Assembly (NCBI RefSeq): GCF_934191625.1
Contig: NZ_CAKPUG010000005.1
Span: forward strand, 1-64,000
Source of the DNA: an uncultured Lactococcus sp.
GTDB taxonomy: Bacteria; Bacillota; Bacilli; Lactobacillales; Streptococcaceae
Length of the DNA: 64,000 nucleotides
Reading direction: 5' to 3'
Shown here: positions 53,701 to 61,100 of the stretch, in pieces
How positions within the stretch are numbered: the stretch's first letter is position 1
Layout: every line of letters starts with the position of its first letter
The notes under the pieces: model-generated
Database searches by the model: none
What the model was told of the DNA's origin: nothing
What the model saw: the letters and a program-made list of their open reading frames with translations, nothing else
Position numbers and translations under genes: made by a program

Positions 53701-56606
53701 CAACTGTATCGGGGACAAAGACGTGGATGAATACAGCTGAAGATAAAAAATTCCCCGTTCGAGTAGAGTTGCTGCAAAACGGTCAAGCCATGGGTGAAAA
53801 CTATAGCCGTGTACTAGAGGAAGGCGCATGGGATTATCGCTTTGAAGATGTACCTGCTTACGATAGCCAAGGGGAAAAAATTGAATACAGCCTGAAAGAA
53901 ACAGCCCTGAATGGTGGAAATTTGGATGATTTCATTGTGCGTATCATTCCAGAAGAGAGCTTGACGCCGAGAAGCACCTTGCTAAATATCAGTAATGCTT
54001 ATGATGTCATTGAGATTGCTGGGCAGAAGTTCTGGATTGGAGATGACCTAACGATTCGTCCCAAAGAGATTACGGTGATTTTAGAACGCAGTCAACGGGA
54101 TCAAGAAAAATGGTCAGAGGTTGACCGAAAAACAGTGACTGATAAAGATTGGACTTATGACTTTGGTAAACAAAAGCAATATGAAGTGGTCAATGGCAAT
54201 CTTGTTGAATACGAATATCAACTCAAAGAGATCTTACCAGATAATGTTAAAGACCTCTATACTTCAAAACCAAAGAAAAATTTCAACTTGCTCAACACCT
54301 ATAATGGTATCGACATTGTTGTAGGAAAACAGTGGAATGCTCCAGAAAACCAGCAGGTTCCGATAAAACTTAACTTGCTTCGGAATGGTGAAATCGTCGA
54401 TAATGCTGAATTGTCAGCTCCCGACTGGAGTCACGTATTCAAATACTTGCCTGGCAGACATGAGGAATATCGTGTGCAAGAGGTCGGTCAACTCTCTGGT
54501 TTTGAGGAAGCAGTTGTTACAGGACAAGATGGCGTATTTATGGTAACAAACACCTTGACACCAGACGCGCATATCAAAGGCAGCAAGATTTGGACGATAT
54601 TAAACGGTGCCGAAACCCAGGACATCACGGTGGCATTGGTGATACGTGACAAAGAAAGTCATGAAATTCTTAGAGAGGTCAAAGAGACAGTAGTTTCAGC
54701 GCCTGATTGGAATTTTGATTTTGACATTTCCTATGAACCTGCTTTAGAAGAAGGTCAAGAATATTGGGTGACAGAAAAAACTGACCTAGGTAGTGACTTT
54801 AATGCCCCTGTCGTCACTCAAGCTTCTGAAGATGTCTTCCTGATAGAAAATACGACAGACCTCCCACGATTTTCTCTGGACTTGAAGAAAACATCAAGTG
54901 CAAACGCAACGGAATTATCGGGGGCAGTAATGCAGCTCAGTGGGCCCGGGCTAGGAGCGGAAGGTATATTTGAAATTACAGATGAACAGGGCAATATTGA
55001 TTTTGGACAAGAACTGTTAGCCCCTAATCATCCGGAGGCAATCAATGTTTATACTGTACTTGAACGTGAAGCGCCACAAGGTCATCAAAATTCCTTTAAA
55101 ATCTGGAAAATTGAAATTGCTTTCGGAGGGGATGTTCGAGTATTTGAGGACGATACAGAGATAACCGACTTAGTTTTTGATGGGCAAAGGATTAGCCTAC
55201 AAATCGAAAATGAATTCCAACCCAAGGAAGTTGTTTTTGAAAAATTAAGCGCCAGTACAGGAGTTGCTCTTGAAGGTGCGAGCTTTGAACTACGAAATGA
55301 AGCAGGGGACTTAGTGGAGACTCTGACTGATGAAAATCCAAGTTTCAACCAGCTTCTTCTCGGGCGCTACAGCTTACAAGAGAAAGAGGCACCAGAAGGC
55401 TACGTCTTAGATACAACAATTTATACGTTTGAAATCGACCCATATGGTAATTTTGTCGATATTGAGCAAGAACGTCCACAAGAGAGTGGCCTTTATGTCG
55501 ATCCGCAAGGAAGGCTCGTCTTGCTTAACTATAATAAGCGTCAAATTCGTTTAGAAGTCTTAAAAATGGATGCAGACTTTGACCACCCCGATCATCTTGA
55601 CTTTGGTGCACCGATGGAGGGCGTCGAGTTCTTACTGGTTCCTGTAGAATTGAACCGATCTATCCTAGAAGATACACCACTCTTTTCTGATGAGCAAGGG
55701 GTTCTACGTCGACAAGAGGCAGACAACCTCCTTAAAGCAGATATTGAGCTTGCCTACGGCAGCACACAAAGTCTTACAATGACACGTCAGCCAATCAAAG
55801 GCTTTTATATGCATGACTCGGTCTATACCGTAACTGTACCAGAGGACGGAAGTGACCCACGCGTCTCAGTAACAAATGCTTCAGGAGAGCAACAGGAACT
55901 TCAAATAGGTACAGATTTTACCTTTGAAGATGGGCTGATTCGTTTCTTAATTTATAGTTCATTAGAGCTGGACTTCATCCTTCATAAGATCGATGGAGAT
56001 AACCCAGAGGATAAATTAGATGCCAGCTTTATGCTTTCGGAACTGGTAGGAGCAGACTTTTCGACTTTGACGAGCTTTTCTAATGCAGAGCGCATCGATA
56101 ATAATTTCCAACCAATAGAGCAGTTAGCTACAGTAGATGGTGTTCTCGACCTTTCAAGGATGATTGAAGAAACACCAAATCTTAAACGGGGAGTTGTTTA
56201 TCAACTGAAAGAGGTTGAAGCACCAAGAGGTTTCCTTTTGCCAGAGGATTCTCTCTTGATTTATAAAGACATTGATCAAAAGATATATGTCAGACTGGCT
56301 CGCGAAGCAGAAAATAATCAGTTAGACATCGTTGACTTTGCAAGGGTTTATCAAGACTTTATTCAAGTAGATGAGGAAAATGCTCATGTACACCTTCAGT
56401 TCCCGAATTATCGAGAAAAGGAGATAGAGGATCCAAGAGAGCCTGAACGTGGAAGACCCGGTCAAGAAAAGCCCGAACAAGATGGTGAGAAAAAGCAAGT
56501 TACATTGCCATCACTCAATGATTTTAACAATCTTCTTGTAGTGATATTTGGATTTATCTTCAGCTTCCTTGCAATTAAAATTTATAGAAAAAACAAGAGG
56601 AGGTAA
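50745..56606 (+). CDS. giant surface adhesin: L-type lectin-like domain plus about 13 Cna-B/SpaA domains
   Basis: A 1953-residue exported protein. After a signal segment (residues 1-30) comes a legume-lectin-like domain (about 55-430, with GGADGIGFAFHP). From about residue 430, nine Cna-B units follow, each opening K-x-W (DKVWEDS, GRKIWSDD, EKKWDDED, EKLWKDS, TKTWHDG, TKTWMN, QKFWIGDD, KQWNAPE, SKIWTI), then about four SpaA/prealbumin-like units ending in LxExxAPxG(Y/F). Such domains usually carry Lys-Asn isopeptide bonds and form stiff stalks. The C-terminus is LPSLN, a membrane helix and KNKRR, where LPXTG would be expected. Good SD (AAAGGAG), -10 TATAAT at 50708-50713. Likely binds glycans and mediates adhesion. 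Confidence 0.88.
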   Translation: MRAGRKIIAAMGIVSLITLITIPSLLGSSSKKIEDEKQKEDKVLQEQQADESFRIDRKNFLEYFTLHGTLGHFYTSPNSFVNQAGHPFNHSEHGLSLEPTPRYSEETGIVTLTPNRHDWTGSFTLKDRISMEKPFNLKGAVYLGDRTDTGGKDWGNQYQIHETGKPVHAYPHFPGGADGIGFAFHPQMVGATGFTGGNLGIGGLAGATGYKFDTFWNSYQQMSDDAYDANHLLGWETDIAEGRNNPFGTFVEAGTDIREANSPFSPVTGFVKRIADSTILLNRDKILGGANAGVREEINHDKTGDPENSNSRYTEADYGYDKHADTDEITGFMDVLYKYEPNPAGDGGTLSVYAPKDYARKASGAGDSSHDPTDTVTTSFAGREMVLERIGRHQIDSSESLALSVTASTGSFRNLQQFRFDYFEFTGVKRLTIDKVWEDSNDSSGFRPDWIDVMIRRFVYKDGVKTEIAPYQDGETRLYSQGENQNVTLSEDKNTWTWVKDDLPKYISLSGFGTEPLEVYYEVEEKFVPGYQSLVKETTSENVNDDGRGDRIFEIKNKIANPTSFTGRKIWSDDLDQSNRQDLTIGLYRQAAGNDAEAVYYKDLAEEAEVDGQTQSREEAYPELQGKESNDPIWQEQVVRKLNLAEAKEHQWTYDFTHLPAESEPSKLYSYSVQEHTVLQGYEAPELVGNNIVNTLRTTSLSIEKKWDDEDYSNRPSKVGLYLVRREVGETEWHKVANSEIELEAPWQHTFENLPTHANGKALEYEVREEEIPGYHPLYGAVTGELDQGLDQVLTNRLNINIDVEKLWKDSAGQPLAAKEKSEVEVQLRRVSDNHVLETVQLNENNDWKHRFTNLVGAYDDYEIKEMTELSGFKLPVITGKGTAKVTIENRQIELTELTITKTWHDGGYEERPSSINVRLHRHIEGQEPSFLRTVTISGETWKTQVEDLLKTDAQGRPYIYTIEEIVPEGYRSKVDGLNLTNTLLTTVSGTKTWMNTAEDKKFPVRVELLQNGQAMGENYSRVLEEGAWDYRFEDVPAYDSQGEKIEYSLKETALNGGNLDDFIVRIIPEESLTPRSTLLNISNAYDVIEIAGQKFWIGDDLTIRPKEITVILERSQRDQEKWSEVDRKTVTDKDWTYDFGKQKQYEVVNGNLVEYEYQLKEILPDNVKDLYTSKPKKNFNLLNTYNGIDIVVGKQWNAPENQQVPIKLNLLRNGEIVDNAELSAPDWSHVFKYLPGRHEEYRVQEVGQLSGFEEAVVTGQDGVFMVTNTLTPDAHIKGSKIWTILNGAETQDITVALVIRDKESHEILREVKETVVSAPDWNFDFDISYEPALEEGQEYWVTEKTDLGSDFNAPVVTQASEDVFLIENTTDLPRFSLDLKKTSSANATELSGAVMQLSGPGLGAEGIFEITDEQGNIDFGQELLAPNHPEAINVYTVLEREAPQGHQNSFKIWKIEIAFGGDVRVFEDDTEITDLVFDGQRISLQIENEFQPKEVVFEKLSASTGVALEGASFELRNEAGDLVETLTDENPSFNQLLLGRYSLQEKEAPEGYVLDTTIYTFEIDPYGNFVDIEQERPQESGLYVDPQGRLVLLNYNKRQIRLEVLKMDADFDHPDHLDFGAPMEGVEFLLVPVELNRSILEDTPLFSDEQGVLRRQEADNLLKADIELAYGSTQSLTMTRQPIKGFYMHDSVYTVTVPEDGSDPRVSVTNASGEQQELQIGTDFTFEDGLIRFLIYSSLELDFILHKIDGDNPEDKLDASFMLSELVGADFSTLTSFSNAERIDNNFQPIEQLATVDGVLDLSRMIEETPNLKRGVVYQLKEVEAPRGFLLPEDSLLIYKDIDQKIYVRLAREAENNQLDIVDFARVYQDFIQVDEENAHVHLQFPNYREKEIEDPREPERGRPGQEKPEQDGEKKQVTLPSLNDFNNLLVVIFGFIFSFLAIKIYRKNKRR

Positions 56607-56646
56607 AAGGATACTTTTCCAATGACAAATTTTTAATATTTATATA

Positions 56647-56679
56647 AAACAGGGTGAATTATTGATTCCTCTGTTTTTT
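56647..56679 (+). terminator. terminator after the Cna-B adhesin
   Basis: AAACAG...GAAT / ATTC..CTGTTT imperfect hairpin with a T-run. Confidence 0.65.
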
Positions 56680-56730
56680 GCTAAGGGAAGTCTGTCTTTT
56701 TAGAAAAAATAAAAATCCTGAGCTAAATAA

Positions 56731-56759
56731 TTTACAAGCGTAAATTTATGTGGTAAGAT
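56731..56759 (+). promoter_or_regulatory. cinD promoter
   Basis: TTTACA (56731-56736), 17 bases, TAAGAT (56754-56759) with TG upstream of the -10. Confidence 0.75.
56733..56742. promoter_or_regulatory. cop box 1 (CopR operator), one mismatch
   Basis: TACAAGCGTA differs by one base from TACANNTGTA and overlaps the -35. It also sits in a TTTAC-AAGC-GTAAA palindrome. Confidence 0.6.
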
Positions 56760-56769
56760 TACATTTGTA
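56760..56769. promoter_or_regulatory. cop box 2 (CopR operator), perfect
   Basis: TACATTTGTA fits TACANNTGTA exactly and abuts the -10, over the predicted transcription start. Confidence 0.78.
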
Positions 56770-56802
56770 AACATAAATAAGAAAATAAAAGGAGACATTG
56801 CT

Positions 56803-57411
56803 ATGTCATTTATCAACTCACTTAAAAACCGTCGTTCAATCTATGCCCTTGGTAAAGATGTTAAGGATCCAGACCAAGCTATTGAAACCATTAAAGAAGC
56901 CGTAAAACACAGTCCATCAGCTTTCAACAGCCAAACCACACGTGTACTTATTGTTACGGGTGAAGCTCAAGAAAAGCTTTGGGGACAAATCGTTGCTGAA
57001 GAATTGAAAGAAACAATGAAAGCTCAAGGTGTTCCTGAATCAGCATGGGATGGAACAAAAGCAAAACTTGACGGTTTCAAGGCTGCTTACGGTACAGCTC
57101 TCTTCTTTGAAGACCAAGATGTTGTTAAAGGTTTGCAAGAACAGTTTGCCCTTTACGCAGAAAACTTCCCAGTATGGAGCGAACAAGCTTCAGGTATTAC
57201 TACAGTAAACGCTTGGACAGCACTTGCAGAACTTGGTATCGGTGCAAACTTACAACACTACAACCCAGTAATTGACGAAGCTGTGGCTAAAGAATGGAAT
57301 ATCCCAGCTAACTGGAAATTACGTGGCCAACTTGTATTTGGTTCTGTTGAAGAACAAGCTGGAGAAAAAACTTACATGGATGATGAAGACCGCTTTATTG
57401 TTGTAAAATAA
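56803..57411 (+). CDS. cinD: copper-inducible-type nitroreductase (CinD)
   Basis: A 202-residue FMN-dependent nitroreductase. The N-terminal NRRSIYALGKDV, SPSAFNSQTTRVLIV and the C-terminal LRGQLVFGSVEE are the flavin-binding blocks of the family. Length and the two cop boxes at its promoter match lactococcal CinD (YtjD), which is induced by copper through CopR and reduces nitro compounds and quinones. Start ATG has AAGGAG. Identification depends on the promoter as much as the protein. Confidence 0.83.
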   Translation: MSFINSLKNRRSIYALGKDVKDPDQAIETIKEAVKHSPSAFNSQTTRVLIVTGEAQEKLWGQIVAEELKETMKAQGVPESAWDGTKAKLDGFKAAYGTALFFEDQDVVKGLQEQFALYAENFPVWSEQASGITTVNAWTALAELGIGANLQHYNPVIDEAVAKEWNIPANWKLRGQLVFGSVEEQAGEKTYMDDEDRFIVVK

Positions 57412-57415
57412 TTTT

Positions 57416-57439
57416 AAAAAGCCTTTGGGGCTTTTTTTT
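57416..57439 (+). terminator. terminator after cinD
   Basis: AAAAAGCC / GGCTTTTT with a TTTGG loop and a T8 run. Confidence 0.88.
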
Positions 57440-57613
57440 GTAGGAAAAATGATAATTTGCTATAATTAAAGAAAGTAATATTATTCGTAAAGGCTAACTT
57501 TCCTACTTTGGAGACGATAAAATCTTTCGTAACTCTCAAATTTAAGCCAAAGTATGAATTCGAGAAATTCCGAGATAATAAAAACGGAATATAGAGAATA
57601 TAAAGGAGAATAT

Positions 57614-57931
57614 ATGGAAGCAAAATTGCTCAATAAAGTAGTTATAAAACGTAATGGTCGCGTGGTTGATTGGGATTCTTTCCGGATACAAACAGCTGTC
57701 TTCAAGGCAGCGATTTATGGAAAATATAAAGATAAACCTTTACATGCTAACATGATTGCCAATAATGTTGCGAAAGTTGTGGAGAAAGTTATCGCCGAGA
57801 TTCCTTTTGATAAAATTGAGATTGATACCATTCAAAACCAAGTGGTCAACCAACTCAATGACTTTGACAAAGAAGTTGCTAAAGATTTCTTGGAATATAA
57901 AGTAAAACAAGAGATTAATCGTAAACACTAA
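57614..57931 (+). CDS. stand-alone ATP-cone domain protein
   Basis: A 105-residue protein made of a single ATP-cone: VVIKRNGRVVDWDSFRIQTAVFKAA (residues about 7-31) and the helical remainder ending FLEYKVKQEINRKH. ATP-cones sense ATP/dATP at the N-terminus of ribonucleotide reductases or in NrdR. Here there is no catalytic domain or zinc ribbon. ATG 57614 is fixed by AAGGAG 5 bases upstream. Gene follows cinD after a terminator. It may regulate a reductase in trans; this is inference. Confidence 0.75.
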   Translation: MEAKLLNKVVIKRNGRVVDWDSFRIQTAVFKAAIYGKYKDKPLHANMIANNVAKVVEKVIAEIPFDKIEIDTIQNQVVNQLNDFDKEVAKDFLEYKVKQEINRKH

Positions 57932-57950
57932 GCGAACGTGAAGAAAATGA

Positions 57951-57980
57951 AAAACAGATTCCTATTGAATCTGTTTTTTT
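57951..57980 (+). terminator. terminator after the ATP-cone gene
   Basis: AAAACAGATTC / GAATCTGTTTT with a CTATT-type loop and a T-run. Confidence 0.88.
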
Positions 57981-58047
57981 TATGTTTTTAACTCTCTATT
58001 ATTATAAATAAATAAGCGTAATATCATTTCTTTATTATTTTAACCTT

Positions 58048-58056
58048 TGATATAAT
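58048..58056 (+). promoter_or_regulatory. promoter of the giant YDG-repeat gene, extended -10
   Basis: TGATATAAT; predicted leader of about 90 bases before ATG 58153. No clear -35. Confidence 0.55.
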
Positions 58057-58152
58057 TTGTAATATAAGAAATGTTCTAGTTACATCTACAACTTGTTATA
58101 AAGCTTCAGTATTTGCTAATAGCAAGGTGAGTAGAAGTTCAGGAGAAAGATA

Positions 58153-61100
58153 ATGACAGAAAGAAAAGTAATCAAAGCCAAAAAGAAGGCGATTCGTCGA
58201 GCGCGTCTGAAAAAAGCGGGAACAGTAGCTGCTATGTTGCCGCTGGTCATGTCGAAAGGTGCTCCCGTAGCCACACTTATTCGTGGACGCCATGATGAAG
58301 AAGTGCCCGGGATTGAACAGGTAGTCGACGTGCCTGAGCAGGAGATTGCCGATGTTGTTCTTCCAGAAATAGCTGCCACAGAAGCTGATGAAGAAGAAGC
58401 TGAGATGATGGAAGAAGAGGAAGCACCAGATCAATCAGACGCCCTAACGACCTTTGAAGCGCCGCAAACCTTTACAGCGCCAAGTTTTTCCGAGGGTGGA
58501 ATGAACAGTTTTGCGGCGAGGGACTCATATTTGGGGATTTCGGCTTTGAATATGTCATGGAACGACTGGAACAACAGGGAAAACTGGGCTCTGGGAAACA
58601 TCTATAGCGTGGAGTGGCTATCGAAAGACGTAGTTCAGATTGAATTTTCAAGAGAATTTCCTGAAGTAAATGCAAAGAAGGAAGATGACACCTTTACTTT
58701 AGGGGTTGGTGAATTTAAAGATATAGAATTTAAAATAGGACTGGGAAGTGAACTTTCTGAGATTATGACAGTTAGTAAATATGAGCATATTGACGCAGAT
58801 AGAAGTTTTATTATTTTGCAAAATGTAAGCCCTGAGATGTATGGTCAGATAAGTATTTATGGACGTAATAGAGGCAAAGCTCAGCTGTCCATTCGTCTTA
58901 TTGGCGGTGTCTTACGACCAAACCCTTTTATCCCGATTGTACTCACAGAGGAACACATTATCCGTGGGACAGTTCGGGACAAGTTTGTCGGTGACCTTAC
59001 TCCAGCTGACGTTGTGCAATGGCCGCGCTTGGACTTGGAGCGATTAGGCATTACAGGAAACTTTACTTTTTTTGAAGATAAAATAGAAGATATTACTTTT
59101 GCAAGTACAGCACAGGCTGGGTCATCAGAAATCAACTACGGAACTGTTAAATGGCAGGAAATTATTACAGCTATTAGGAATGAACTTGCCAACCACGGAA
59201 GAAGTATTGCAGGAGATGATGCTGAAAACATTGAAGCCTTGGAGGCTGCTTTCGGTGGCACAGGACTTTTCGAACTAGCCCAAGTCCGTGAAAACGTGCC
59301 TGTAGCGCTAGAAAATATCCAGATTAATCGTGGTTTAGTTCCGCCTCGACCATTTGATGGTACGCGTACAGTTCAAGATATTGCGCGACATATTTCGCTG
59401 GACTTTGAGATTAAGATGGCGAATGGTGACAGACTTCCCAAGACTGAGCAATTAGAAGTCCAACTTCCTAAGTACATCTTGCGTCACGACCGCGCGGAAT
59501 TACCTGCTTCCTTTGTTCATATCGATGGACATAATCACTTTAATAGAGTTTATGAAGCTGTAGTGCAAGCTGCCCAAGGCTTGGAGCAAACGCTGAGTCA
59601 GGAACTTCTCGAAGAGCTGACTCGAAGTATCTTGGCACAGTCCGCGCAAGCCAAGGGACTTTATGATGGGACAATCACGCTTGCGCTGACTGGAGTGACA
59701 CCAACCATTATCGGCGAGCTTCAAAGTGTGCCAGATAAAACCTTTGATAACGATAATAATGTCGTAGGTGGGCAAGAAGAATATACGTTTGAGTTTGCTA
59801 TCAAGGGGGCAAATACAGCAGATGGTGGAGAATTACGTTTTGCCACAGCGACTTTGGTCATTGATCGTGCAGACTTGAAGTTTAATAACAGTCATGTAGG
59901 GCGCCATAAAATTCTGGTGCAACCCTATGTTTACAAGAGCTTAGTCTTTACTGCTGGGGCAGAGGATTTATTTAGCACAGTCGATTTACCCGCTTTCTTG
60001 GACGAGTACGAAGAAGCGATAAGAAGTAAGATTCAGACTCTGGCAGAGCAAGGCGGACTTTTCGTCGATGCAAATATTAATCAGAGGCAAGTCAGTTGGA
60101 CAGCAGGTCGCGTTGCGGACAAGACTTATGACGGGTCGACCTCTGTGACAGGCATTGTAGCACCTCAGCTCACAGGCTTTGTCGACGGTGATACTAATAT
60201 TATTGAAGTGGCCTTTGGTAATTTGCAAGACCGCTTGCAGTTTGCCAACAGCTTGCCAGGGACATGGGACATCGAAGGACTTAATTTTAACACTTCCATG
60301 CTCACTCGTCATGATCAGGTTGCAGGTACTCAGATGACCAACTATGTGATTACCAACGAACCTGTGTTTGAGTCTGCGACTATCCGTACCTTAATTTTAG
60401 AAGAAGGTGATTTTGACCGTCTGACGTTTACTCGCGGAGAAATCAGCCGTCAATACAATGCTACAAAGGTATATGACTACAGCCTTTTATCACCGCTTAC
60501 GCTTGAGAGGATTGAGGGGATAAGTGATAATCATACCTATCAGTTTGTTTTCTATGATACCTCTGATGTGCTTACTTTTGAGAGTCGCCATGTGACGGAT
60601 GGATTTGTTCCAGTACGTGTGACGTCTGACTTTGGCTTACAACGTTCTGATGTCCCTCGAGAGCAATCTCCTGTACAGCTGTCGCCAGAACTTCGTGACT
60701 ATCTGCGAGATCGCCTTTTCTATGGCGAGATTACCCCACGTCAAGTTTACTGGGGCTTGGGTCAAGTGGCAGACAAGGATTATGACGGAACTGTTTCAGC
60801 TCTTGTGACAACGGAGCCACAACTTATTCCTCTTGCACCAAGTTCTTCTGCCGACTTCGTGGGCATTCATGAGTACGATAAAACAGGTGACGATGACTAT
60901 CGTGTAGTCTTACAAAAGGGTTCAGCTGAGTTTGTGTCGGAAGATGTCGCTCATAATGCATATGGTGACGTTACTCCACAGTCTGTCCGTGCCATCGGCG
61001 AATGGAGCATCGGAGGCGGCAAATATGCGGATAACTATGAGTTGGTAGCCCCTCCTTCCAAAGGAACAAAAGGAGTTGTCGGCTTTGACCTACCGAGCAG

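Noticed and set aside
57554..57613. Upstream ATG 57554 for the ATP-cone gene
   Set aside because: It adds 20 residues unrelated to the ATP-cone and bypasses the well-placed AAGGAG before ATG 57614.
58096..58434. Minus-strand ORFs at the start of the giant YDG gene
   Set aside because: They are antisense shadows of the long plus-strand frame, which is open to the window edge with repeated protein motifs.
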